From contig NZ_JAMZDZ010000001.1 in assembly GCF_024172085.1 (NCBI RefSeq), forward strand, positions 2,108,001 through 2,172,000: 64,000 nt of DNA, given 5' to 3'. Positions 56,554-64,000 of this stretch are shown here, piece after piece. The notes under the pieces were generated by a model, which was given only the letters and a program-made list of their open reading frames with translations, searched no databases and was not told the origin of the DNA. This stretch comes from Hamadaea flava (GTDB taxonomy: Bacteria > Actinomycetota > Actinomycetes > Mycobacteriales > Micromonosporaceae). The translations under genes were made by a program, and so were the position numbers. How positions within the stretch are numbered: the stretch's first letter is position 1; each line of letters opens with the position of its first letter.

Positions 56554-57426
56554 TTATCCCTTCAGTGAGTGCAGTTCCTCGGCTGCGCAGGCGAGGAAGC
56601 TGAGGCTTTCGGCCTGTGACAGGCTTGCGCTTTGGAGGTGCTCGTAAAGTTCGAGGTAGTAGTCCACCTCTGGCTGGTAGGCCAGGAGGAGATCAGCCGT
56701 GGCGGTGTCCACGGTGACCACGACGGGGTCGGCCGGGTCTGGGTAGGTGTAGACCGAGAACGCTGACGACGGCACGGCGTGGCGCGTGATCCGGGCGGCT
56801 AAGGGCAGCACCCGGACGGTCAGGTGTTCTCGGCTGTGCCCGACCCCGGCAAGGTATTCAACCTGTCCAGCCATGGTGTGTGGATCGACTGCAGGCCGGC
56901 GGACGGCGAGTTCGTCGATGATGACCTCATATCGAGGTCCGTCCGGTCTCGCCATCATTTCTTGCCGCACTTCGCGTGCCTCCAGCGACCGAATCCGGTC
57001 GAATTGCGGTCCGCGGGTCGGGTGGTCGATGGTGGCGCGGGCATCCGTGTAAGCCGGCGTCTGCAGTAGGCCAGGCACCAGCATCAGCTGGTACTCGCGG
57101 ATCGTTGCGGCGCCGGCTTCCAGGTTGGCGGTGAGGGCTTGCCGGGGACCCATCTCGTCGGCCCATTTGTCCCACCAGCCGCGTTCCTGCGCCTGCCGGG
57201 CGACGTTCATCAATGTCGTCCACTCGGGCTCGGCGACACCCAGCCGGGCAAGGACTCGCCGGACATCGTCGAGGTCGGGTGCCACATGGGCGTTCTGGAG
57301 CAGGGAGATCCGTTGTCGGGGAACGCCGATGTCCTGGGCGAGCTTTGCGGCAGTCAGCCCTTTGCCCTCTCGTAGCCGATGGAGTTCCATCGCCAGTCGG
57401 CGGCGGCGCACAAAAGGGCTGATCAT
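56554..57426 (-). CDS. XRE-family regulator with DUF5753 domain
   Basis: 290 residues. HTH 10-65 (RLAMELHRLREGKGLTAAKL, AQDIGVPRQRISLLQNA) and DUF5753 about 105-285 (REYQLMLVPGLLQTPAYTDA, ARPDGPRYEVIIDELAVRRP). Start MISPF at 57426. Operon partner of the DUF397 gene downstream. A tandem GTCTCC element lies about 150 bases upstream. Confidence 0.92.
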   Translation of the reverse strand: MISPFVRRRRLAMELHRLREGKGLTAAKLAQDIGVPRQRISLLQNAHVAPDLDDVRRVLARLGVAEPEWTTLMNVARQAQERGWWDKWADEMGPRQALTANLEAGAATIREYQLMLVPGLLQTPAYTDARATIDHPTRGPQFDRIRSLEAREVRQEMMARPDGPRYEVIIDELAVRRPAVDPHTMAGQVEYLAGVGHSREHLTVRVLPLAARITRHAVPSSAFSVYTYPDPADPVVVTVDTATADLLLAYQPEVDYYLELYEHLQSASLSQAESLSFLACAAEELHSLKG

Positions 57427-57572
57427 CGTCGCTACCTTCGGACTGGGGCCTCTCGGGAGGGGTCGCTGAAGGCCGGTTGACAGCAAACGTTAGCCCGGTG
57501 AATCTGATGCTGGCGACACTCTCGTCCGCGGGGCCAACACAAAAGCGCAGCTCGTGACGATGTCGCGCCGCA

Positions 57573-57593
57573 AGTCTCCTATTAAGTCTCCCA
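57573..57593. repeat. Tandem GTCTCC element, copy 1
   Basis: GTCTCCTAT-T-AAGTCTCCCA; the two GTCTCC units start 11 bases apart. An almost identical element occurs at 61387-61408. On the minus strand both lie about 145-165 bases upstream of the start of a minus-strand gene. Confidence 0.6.
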
Positions 57594-57658
57594 ACGGCAG
57601 CTTCCCGCGGCGAGCGGTAGCGGGCAGCCTCGGTTGTGGGCCAGGTCGGATCGGGGCC

Positions 57659-58609
57659 TCACCAGCCCTCGATGAGGTCGCGCACCTCCGCCGCGCAGCC
57701 CCAGGAAAGGGAGACCCCGGCGCCGCCGTGACCGTAGTTGTGTATGACCTTCACCTGGTAGCTGCTGTCGGCTTCAACGCGGACCTCGGGCCGCGTCGGC
57801 CGGAATCCGACGCGATGCTCGACGATCTGGGCGTCGGCGAGCCGCGGGTCGATCTCGGCGCAGCGTCGGATGATCGCCGCACTGGTGCTGGCGTCGATCT
57901 GACTGTCAGCGATGTGCGGCAGCGCGGTGCCACCGAGGACGACCGTTTCGCCGTGCGGGATGAAGTGGGTCAGGTCCGGCGAGGTTCCGGTGTCTTCGGA
58001 GAAGAACTCGGTGATACCGGGGTTGGTGACCACCACGAGTTGGCCGCGGATCGGGAACAGGCTGTCGTCGGCGGCGAGCGCGACGGCGCCCAACCCCGCA
58101 GCGTTGACCACGGCATCGAACTGACGCGCCAACTTGTCGAAGGCGCCAACACGCTGCTGGACCATTTGGCCCCCGGCCTCCTGTACCCGGCCGATCAGCG
58201 CCGCAAGATACACCGGCATGTCGACCACCGGAATCGTGTACCGCCACCCGCAGCTGAATCCCTCCGGCAGATCGCCTGGCGGGCATTCGCGGACGTCGGG
58301 CAGTACGGCTGCCCAATCGGGAAGCGTGGACGCATCGCGCGAGGCCTCCAGTCCGGCCAGGACGGTGACCCCGTAACGCGGGTCGGCGGCCAGGTCGGTC
58401 AGGACATGCAGGGTGTGGGCTGACCATTGCTGGACCCGGTCGTAGGGCTTGACCAGATACGGGCCCCAGGACGCCCCTGCGGCCAGCGATGTCGCCCCGG
58501 GGATCTGCTCGGCATAGACGACGACCTCGTGACCGGCCTCGGCGAGCACCACCGCGGAGGTCAATCCGATCACGCCCGCCCCGACAACCGCGACACGCTT
58601 GACGCTCAT
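57659..58609 (-). CDS. D-amino-acid-oxidase-family flavoenzyme
   Basis: 316 residues. FAD-binding GAGVIGLTSAVVLAEAGH near the N-terminus, SLAAGASWGPY after it, VVNAAGLGA in the middle, and the C-terminal signature VIHNYGHGGAGVSLSWG. Arg in GFRPTRPEVRVE is the substrate-carboxylate binder. All marks of D-amino-acid oxidases, which deaminate D-amino acids to keto acids with H2O2. Length is normal for bacterial DAAOs. It begins 9 bases after the stop of a TPR regulator gene, forming a two-gene operon. Confidence 0.88.
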   Translation of the reverse strand: MSVKRVAVVGAGVIGLTSAVVLAEAGHEVVVYAEQIPGATSLAAGASWGPYLVKPYDRVQQWSAHTLHVLTDLAADPRYGVTVLAGLEASRDASTLPDWAAVLPDVRECPPGDLPEGFSCGWRYTIPVVDMPVYLAALIGRVQEAGGQMVQQRVGAFDKLARQFDAVVNAAGLGAVALAADDSLFPIRGQLVVVTNPGITEFFSEDTGTSPDLTHFIPHGETVVLGGTALPHIADSQIDASTSAAIIRRCAEIDPRLADAQIVEHRVGFRPTRPEVRVEADSSYQVKVIHNYGHGGAGVSLSWGCAAEVRDLIEGW

Positions 58610-58618
58610 GGCATGACG

Positions 58619-60034
58619 CTACAGGGCAGACACAGCCCGCAGGTCCCCAGCCAGAGCCGGGCGGGCTAGGGCGAGGAAGTCGCGTACGTCCTGGCGCCGG
58701 TTGTGGGCGGCCAGCACCTGAACCAGATCGTGCAAGACGGTGTTGCTGCGCGGCGACCGGACTCGCGGCAGGCGCGAGATGGCTGTCTGGCCGATTCTGC
58801 AGGCGTTGGCGTACTGGCCGTCCAGGGCGTATGCGAGGCCGAGCCAGGCACCTTCGTACAGCGCGCGGCGCTGGGCCGGCTCGTGCAGCGACCGCTGATG
58901 AGCACCTGCTTCCAGGAGTTGCTGGCCGCGGTGCAACGCGGTGGCGGCACCCCGCTGGTCGCCGTCGTCGATCTTGCGTTTGGCGAGCATGACGAGGGAG
59001 TAGCCGGCTTGGCAGTCGATGTGGTTGTCGGTCAGGTAGTACATCCAGTCGGGTTCGTCGGCCGGCTGCCCGTGGAATGCCTCGCGCGCCTGGGTAAGGG
59101 TGTCATTGAACCTCAGCAGGTCACCGGTGCCGGCGTATGCGTGGGCGAGGCGGCTGTGGATCGAGGCTCGCACGCGCGGCGGTGCGCTGGCGCTGACGCG
59201 GACAGCGGCTTGGCCGAGGTCGACAGCGTCGGCTCCTGCGCCCATGAGGGTGGCCTGCCCGGACAGGTCGGCGAGTATGTGCCCTGCCATGGATGCGTAG
59301 TTCGAGCTGTGGGCTGTTCGCAGTGCGGTGAACAGGTATCGCTGGCTCAACCCGTTCTCGCTGGCGTCGATGGCCATCCAGCCGGCCAGCTGACACAGGT
59401 CGGTCATCGCATGCAGCAGCTGCCGGCGGGTCGCGTCGCTGCCGCGGTGCTCGCGCAGCACCACCGCTACCGCCCGGACCTGGGCGCCGATGTAGGCCAG
59501 GTTCGCGGCGCCGCCTTTGGCGTCGTCGAGGCGCTGCAGCATCGGGATGGTCTGCTCGATCTGTTCCACGAGCAGGTCCGGTTGTTCATCGACGGCGGCG
59601 CTGTCGTGCGGTTCGAGCAAGGCCGGGAGCACGCGCAGCGCTGCTTCGGCCAGCGCGCCGCCGGTGACGGCGAGGAACATCCGGCGGTCGATCAGCCCGC
59701 TGGCGATCCAGGCGTCGACGACTTGCATGGTCGCCGTCGTCGACCAGGGCATTTCGAAACCGGCCGACGCCGGCACCGCTGCGGGCGCGGCTGGGGCGTG
59801 AGTGCCCCACAGTTCCTCGGCCGTAATGGTCCGCCCGATGTGGCGGGACAGGACATACGCGACGAGGGTCGGCAGCGGCGTGTAGGGCACCCGGCCTTGG
59901 TCACGCCAGTGATACGGCGCGGTCTCGGACACGGTGCCGGTGCCGAACATCTTGTTGATTTCACGGGCAAGCCGACGCGGTGACCAACCCGCCAGACCCA
60001 GCGCGTCAGCCAGAGCAGGATTTGGCCCTCCCAT
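58619..60034 (-). CDS. TPR-type regulatory protein, NsdA-like
   Basis: 471 residues from ATG 60034 (GAGGGGCATCGC upstream). A short HTH-like part at 1-60 (ALGLAGWSPRRLAREINKMF), a linker, then from about 110 a long helical TPR array (RRMFLAVTGGALAEAALRVL, LIDRRMFL and several RAxxHSRLAHAYAG-type units). This is the layout of the NsdA family, which represses antibiotic production and differentiation in Streptomyces. Operon with the D-amino-acid oxidase. Confidence 0.78.
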   Translation of the reverse strand: MGGPNPALADALGLAGWSPRRLAREINKMFGTGTVSETAPYHWRDQGRVPYTPLPTLVAYVLSRHIGRTITAEELWGTHAPAAPAAVPASAGFEMPWSTTATMQVVDAWIASGLIDRRMFLAVTGGALAEAALRVLPALLEPHDSAAVDEQPDLLVEQIEQTIPMLQRLDDAKGGAANLAYIGAQVRAVAVVLREHRGSDATRRQLLHAMTDLCQLAGWMAIDASENGLSQRYLFTALRTAHSSNYASMAGHILADLSGQATLMGAGADAVDLGQAAVRVSASAPPRVRASIHSRLAHAYAGTGDLLRFNDTLTQAREAFHGQPADEPDWMYYLTDNHIDCQAGYSLVMLAKRKIDDGDQRGAATALHRGQQLLEAGAHQRSLHEPAQRRALYEGAWLGLAYALDGQYANACRIGQTAISRLPRVRSPRSNTVLHDLVQVLAAHNRRQDVRDFLALARPALAGDLRAVSAL

Positions 60035-60282
60035 GCGATGCCCCTCATCTATGCCTGCTGACCACTGTAGTCGCCGCCCGGGGGCAAACCTTGCCGACCT
60101 TGACGGTCCATTCGGCTTCTGCACCCGTCCGCTGATGAGGTCAACTGACATCCACAACGTTTGAGCGACCTTCGCACATGGGGTTGCCTGCATATTTGCT
60201 GGTCTCGGGGGCACGTTATGGATCACGATAATCAGCTGGTAGCCGCCCCAGGCACACACGAGCGTCTGCCTGGGGAGCAGTG

Positions 60283-60720
60283 ATGCGGCTTCGCGTGCGT
60301 GACCTGCTTGCTGAGCGCGACAGTGCCAGGACGCAGCCACGCATAACTTCGCAGTCCACGCCGCCGTCGGCATCAGCGCCGATGTCGCTACGCCGCCCGC
60401 CTCGCAACGAGCAACTGCGCAGAGCCCGGCTCGTGCGCCTGTCCCCGACCGGCTCGGGCAGGCCGCTGTCACGGCAGGAACTCGCGGAGCTGATCAACCA
60501 GGAGCTGTCACGGCACGATCCACGGCACACCGTCCTGGACGCCACCTACATCGGCAGGCTGGAACGGGGCGAGATCCGCTGGCCGCAGGCACCGTACCGG
60601 GCCGCGTTCCGGACCGTCCTCGCAGCGCATACAGATCGAGACCTCGGATTCTTCGTTGTCCGCGGCACCGGGGTCACGACACAACGCCGCCGGTCTCACC
60701 GCACCCTGTCTGCCCAGTAG
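60283..60720 (+). CDS. Helix-turn-helix protein, module copy 3
   Basis: 145 residues from ATG 60283 behind GGGGAG. HTH module: SPTGSGRPLSRQELAELINQ, DATYIGRLERGEIRWPQAPY, DLGFFVVRG. An N-terminal extension of about 60 Arg/Ser-rich residues precedes it, part of which may be untranslated (a second Met at about residue 33). Convergent with the NUDIX gene. Confidence 0.75.
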   Translation: MRLRVRDLLAERDSARTQPRITSQSTPPSASAPMSLRRPPRNEQLRRARLVRLSPTGSGRPLSRQELAELINQELSRHDPRHTVLDATYIGRLERGEIRWPQAPYRAAFRTVLAAHTDRDLGFFVVRGTGVTTQRRRSHRTLSAQ

Positions 60721-60792
60721 CCCGCGCCGGTCGGCAGACCGTCCGCATGCTGGGCGCATCGCAAAAGAAACCTGTCGCTGAGGGCTGTTCCG

Positions 60793-61263
60793 TCAGCCGA
60801 TATAGGGCTTCGCTCGCCTGGCCAGCGCATGATCGATGCGTAGCCGCATTGACGGGTGGATGTCGAGGTCGTCCAATCTGGCGGGATCGATCCACTCCAC
60901 ACACGGTGACTCGTCGGAGGTCCGCACGGTGCCGCCGATGGGACGCGCGGTGAAAGCGATGCTGAATTGCTGGCGCACCTCACCGTCGTCATAGCCCATC
61001 ACGTGATGGGGATTGGTATAAAGCCCGACTAGGTCGACGACCGCGACCTCGACACCGGTCTCCTCCTGAACCTCACGCGCCACTGTGTCGGCGATGAACT
61101 CGCCGATGTCGTGACCACCGCCGGGCAGAGCCCACAGCCCGTTGTCGCTGCGCTGGATCATCAGTAGCCACCCGCGCTCGTCAACAACCGCAGCGACAAC
61201 AGACGGCACGACACTATTGACGGCAGGCGCTTCAGGATCATGAAAGTAGTCTCTTCGCGCCAC
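60793..61263 (-). CDS. NUDIX hydrolase
   Basis: 156 residues. Nudix box GGGHDIGEFIADTVAREVQEETGVEV (quoted in full family order as G-x5-E-x7-REVQEETG), preceded by LLMIQRSDNGLWALPGG. Close to the MutT/ADP-ribose branch that has the block VGLYTNPHHVMGYDDGE. Probably hydrolyses nucleoside diphosphate derivatives. The tandem GTCTCC element lies upstream. Confidence 0.9.
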   Translation of the reverse strand: MARRDYFHDPEAPAVNSVVPSVVAAVVDERGWLLMIQRSDNGLWALPGGGHDIGEFIADTVAREVQEETGVEVAVVDLVGLYTNPHHVMGYDDGEVRQQFSIAFTARPIGGTVRTSDESPCVEWIDPARLDDLDIHPSMRLRIDHALARRAKPYIG

Positions 61264-61806
61264 CGCCAGCTCCCTTCTCCTGTGTGCTCCGGTACCACCG
61301 CGGCGCTACTCGAATCGCATCGCCAGATTCCCAGCCAGAACCTGTCGCAGCCTGACTTTCAATGCTCGCAAGTCGCCGGCGTCGCTATGTCTCCTATCAA
61401 GTCTCCCAGTATGTCGGTGTTCTCACCGATTAGGACAGTCCGGGAGGCTGGACATCAATCTGACCGGCGGGTTCGGGCGGCACTTTGCCACCTTAACGCC
61501 CCGCGCTCCTCGCGGGTCGCTCGTTGTGTCGATGACCGTCAAGGCGAAGGAGGACCGGCATGCGTTCCCGCCCACGCGTGACCAGCCACCGTCACAGCGA
61601 CGACGCAGACCGGGTCGACGTCCCTTGCGTCGACATTCCCGGAATGGACAGCAGGCCAGCCCTGCGCCCCTTCCTGTCAGCGGCCTACCTCCACCGCTGA
61701 CTCGGACAGGGAATCCATCCACCGGTGGGCGGACCGGATGTCGCCCCGCAGGCCAACCGGTCCGCCCACCACCGCCCATTCGATCGAGTTCGAAGGAGTG
61801 CCAGCG
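61264..61806. other. Divergent intergenic region with few features
   Basis: 543 bases between the NUDIX gene and the methyltransferase gene. It contains the second tandem GTCTCC element (61387-61408) and nothing else I can name. Frames here are short and lack ribosome binding sites. Confidence 0.4.
61387..61408. repeat. Tandem GTCTCC element, copy 2
   Basis: ATGTCTCCTAT-C-AAGTCTCCCA; it differs from copy 1 (57573-57593) at one base within the 20-base core. Located about 125-145 bases upstream of the NUDIX start on the minus strand. Confidence 0.6.
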
Positions 61807-62592
61807 ATGACGACCACCTACGGCTCTCAGGACACTGAACTGGTCGGCAGCCAGCTGGCCTATCTGCAGGCGTGCCTGGACGACAACACCCGCCACCAAC
61901 TCGATAGCGCCGGGCTGCAGCCCGGCTGGCGTTGCTTGGAGATCGGGGCCGGCACTGGTTCGATCGCCGACCACCTTCACCGCACGGTCGGACTCAGCGG
62001 CTATGTGCTTGCCACCGATCTGCGCCCCGACCGGATACGCGCTGACTGCGACATCATTTGCCACGATGTGATCGGCGACCCGGTGCCGCATGCGGGAACC
62101 TGGAATCTGATCCACGCCCGGCTCGTGGAGATGCAACTGCCACCACGGCGCAAGATCGTCGCCAAGCTCGCTGATGCGCTGGCCCCGGGTGGCACGCTGC
62201 TGCTGGAAAGCCTCGACTGCCGCACCCCGCCGGCACTGCTGCAGGTGCCCGACGGCGCCGACGCCACGGTGTGGCCGCGGGTCATCGCCGCGATGCTGCT
62301 CCAGCAGGAGCGAGCAGGGACAGACCTTTCCTGGGCGCACAGCTGCCGGCAGGCGATGCGCGAGGCCGGGCTGTTCGACGTGGTCGCCGAGTGCTTCAAC
62401 CGCACCTGGTCCGGAGGAACACCAGGAACGCTGCTGCACACCATCAACCTGCACCAACTGCAGGACGACCTCGACGGCGTGCCTGAGCATGACCGCAATC
62501 GGTTCCGCGTCATCGCCACGCACCCCGACACCGTCGCCTGGTTCTACCCGGTCATCAGCACCCGGGGGAACCGGGCGTGGACAAATCCATGA
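61807..62592 (+). CDS. SAM-dependent methyltransferase
   Basis: 261 residues from ATG 61807 with GAAGGAG upstream. Motif I RCLEIGAGTGSIADHL, strand 2 end VLATDLRPD, motif III-like AGTWNLIHARLVEMQLPPR and ADALAPGGTLLLESLD are typical of small-molecule methyltransferases of the UbiE/LaeA type. Substrate unknown. Precedes the GTPase gene on the same strand by 200 bases. Confidence 0.88.
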   Translation: MTTTYGSQDTELVGSQLAYLQACLDDNTRHQLDSAGLQPGWRCLEIGAGTGSIADHLHRTVGLSGYVLATDLRPDRIRADCDIICHDVIGDPVPHAGTWNLIHARLVEMQLPPRRKIVAKLADALAPGGTLLLESLDCRTPPALLQVPDGADATVWPRVIAAMLLQQERAGTDLSWAHSCRQAMREAGLFDVVAECFNRTWSGGTPGTLLHTINLHQLQDDLDGVPEHDRNRFRVIATHPDTVAWFYPVISTRGNRAWTNP

Positions 62593-62792
62593 TCGCCGAC
62601 CTGGTGTCGTGCCTTGCCCCGCCGCGACCCTCCTGCAGGCAGGTCGCAAGGTCCCTCGCGCTGCGACCACGACACCTCCGCATGACCTGGTCGCCAACCT
62701 GGCCCACAGATCACATGCGCTGCTCCGACCACGCCAGCCTTAGCAACCTACCGAAGCCCTCACGACCACCCATCGAGAAAGACCCGACTTCG

Positions 62793-63413
62793 ATGCCTTC
62801 AATCCCTATTCGCGCTGCGGTTGCCCCATCGGCCGCAAAGCTCGTCGTCGCCGGCGGCTTCGGAGCCGGCAAGACCACCTTCGTCCGAGCCGTCTCAGAG
62901 ATTCAGGTCGTCGACACCGACGCGCCGATGACCGCTCCGTCGCAGCCGACCGACGACACGACGCTGATCCCGGCCAAGACCGTCACCACGGTGGCGATGG
63001 ACTTCGGCCGCCTCACCCTGCAACGAGACCTGACGTTGTACCTGTTCGGTACCCCTGGCCAGGAGCGGTTCTGGTTCATGTGGGACAGCCTGATCCGGGG
63101 CGCTTTCGGCGCGATCATCCTCGTGGATGCCCGCCGTCTGGCTGACGCGTTCGGCGCGATCGACTTCTTCGAAGCGCGCGACATCCCGTTCACGGTGGTG
63201 GTCAACAAGTTCGACGGCGAACTGCTGTTCTCGGTCGACGAGATCACCGACGCGTTGAGCGTGGCTGCCGACGTGCCGGTGTTGACCTGTGACGCACGGG
63301 AGCGTGAGCAGGTCAAGCAGGTCCTGGTAGCGGTGGTTGAGCACAGCCTGAACCGCCGCCGACAGCAGGTTCTTCCGCCCGCCCTGGCCCTGTCCGCCAA
63401 CGGGGGGCGGTGA
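62793..63413 (+). CDS. Conservon-type small GTPase (CvnD-like)
   Basis: 206 residues. P-loop GGFGAGKTT (21-29), switch region with DFGRLTL, G3 FGTPGQERFWFMWD, and G4 VVNKFDG. This is the actinobacterial CvnD/ATP-GTP-binding group that works with a histidine kinase, a roadblock protein and a DUF742 protein in a membrane complex resembling eukaryotic G-protein signalling. Usually the last gene of a conservon; here it precedes a NIT-domain kinase gene whose GTG overlaps its stop (GTGA). Confidence 0.9.
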   Translation: MPSIPIRAAVAPSAAKLVVAGGFGAGKTTFVRAVSEIQVVDTDAPMTAPSQPTDDTTLIPAKTVTTVAMDFGRLTLQRDLTLYLFGTPGQERFWFMWDSLIRGAFGAIILVDARRLADAFGAIDFFEARDIPFTVVVNKFDGELLFSVDEITDALSVAADVPVLTCDAREREQVKQVLVAVVEHSLNRRRQQVLPPALALSANGGR

Positions 63414-64000
63414 CCGTGGGGCGGCGTGTTTCAGGGTGGAGCCTGCGCATGCGGGACCTGCCGATCCGGGTCAAGACCGCGTTCATTCTGCTGCCCATGG
63501 CGGCCGCCGCGATGACGACCGGAGGCTGGTCACTCAACAACGCCGTGCAGTCGGCGCAGGCAGCCGATCGCACCCAGGCGCTGGTGCAGCTGTCGGGAGC
63601 AGCTGCGGACCTTGCGCACGAGCTGCAAACCGAAAGGGCCGGCTTGGCGGCACTGTTGCTGCCCGATGCCGGCCAGCAGGTCGCCGCCGCCTACGGCCAG
63701 CAGGTCGAACGGACCCGGCAGCGCACCGACGCGTGGCGCTCACAAGCCGGGAAGATTGTCGACCCGCCGGCGGCGATCACCGCGATCATCGGGCGGGTCG
63801 ACGGCGGGCTGGCAGACCTCGATGCTCAGCGGTCGCGGCTGGCCGACGGCAAACCAGCCGCATTGTCTGGGGCGATGTTCGCCTACCGGATCATCGTCGC
63901 GGACCTGCTGGCCTACCAGGACGCCGCCGCTCAGGCGGGCGTCGACCCGGTCCTCGCGGATCAGATCCGGGCCGCGGCCGCCTTGGCGCGCGCCACCGAA
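63410..64000 (+). CDS. NIT-domain sensor histidine kinase (partial, N-terminal 197 residues)
   Basis: Starts at GTG 63410 inside the GTPase stop and remains open to the window end. A membrane segment at about 20-42 (RVKTAFILLPMAAAAMTTGG), followed by a helical extracytoplasmic domain with HELQTERAGLAALLL, the mark of the nitrate/nitrite-sensing NIT domain used by CvnA-like kinases. The kinase core lies outside the window. Confidence 0.85.
   Translation, partial: MTVGRRVSGWSLRMRDLPIRVKTAFILLPMAAAAMTTGGWSLNNAVQSAQAADRTQALVQLSGAAADLAHELQTERAGLAALLLPDAGQQVAAAYGQQVERTRQRTDAWRSQAGKIVDPPAAITAIIGRVDGGLADLDAQRSRLADGKPAALSGAMFAYRIIVADLLAYQDAAAQAGVDPVLADQIRAAAALARATE

Noticed and set aside
58703-59983. 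426-codon plus-strand frame antisense to the NsdA-like gene
   Set aside because: The minus-strand frame has a recognisable TPR protein and operon context; the plus frame has none.

Overview
The window is high-GC DNA of an actinomycete. The evidence is the strongly biased third-position GC, many GTG starts, ATGA/GTGA translational couplings, an XRE-DUF5753/DUF397 regulator pair, a SigE-type ECF sigma factor, a conservon-type GTPase next to a NIT-domain sensor kinase, and a streptogrisin-like protease. The genus cannot be fixed from the sequence alone. No rRNA, complete tRNA or CRISPR array was seen.

Left part (1-17.6 kb), mostly envelope and signalling genes: a PAP2 phosphatase, a glycosyltransferase remnant, an OmpR-type two-component system divergent from a lipoprotein / two ATPases / FtsX-permease exporter operon, DedA, a second PAP2, an efeO scrap followed by a FetB-type iron permease, a serine hydrolase with a MerR regulator, a DUF4287 protein and a large GGDEF-EAL protein.

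Middle part (17.6-43.8 kb), accessory and partly decayed. It holds scraps of MFS, EamA and LRR genes. A three-gene catabolic operon (flavin hydroxylase, alpha/beta hydrolase, amidohydrolase) is controlled by a divergent TetR whose probable operator covers the -10 box. A streptogrisin-like protease carries two in-frame stops. An ECF sigma factor overlaps a probable anti-sigma gene. Two same-orientation IS6-family copies bracket a cargo made of an XRE regulator and an 1876-residue secreted protein. That protein combines a fascin-like trefoil, seven Fn3-like repeats, a DUF3990 ADP-ribosyltransferase-like domain, an SGNH hydrolase, a DUF1524 HNH nuclease and two LamG domains. After the bracket come a second TetR-controlled pair (alpha/beta hydrolase, DHFR-like reductase), an Rhs C-terminal tip fused at its edge to a broken NB-ARC/TPR regulator, and a frameshifted tyrosine integrase. 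Next to the integrase, a tRNA-Lys(CTT) 3' half is flanked on both sides by matching 11-bp-spaced repeat pairs, the layout of an attP site.

Right part (44-64 kb): a divergent NAD+-dependent DNA ligase and its terminator, a methyltransferase, an S66 peptidase beside an APH-like kinase, a HAD phosphatase, and a run of helix-turn-helix regulators each paired with a small-molecule enzyme (PRTase-like fusion with an IMPase-like enzyme, creatininase-family amidohydrolase, D-amino-acid oxidase). It ends with a NUDIX hydrolase, a second methyltransferase, and the start of a conservon-like GTPase / NIT kinase operon that runs off the window. The same small HTH module occurs three times within 9 kb here.
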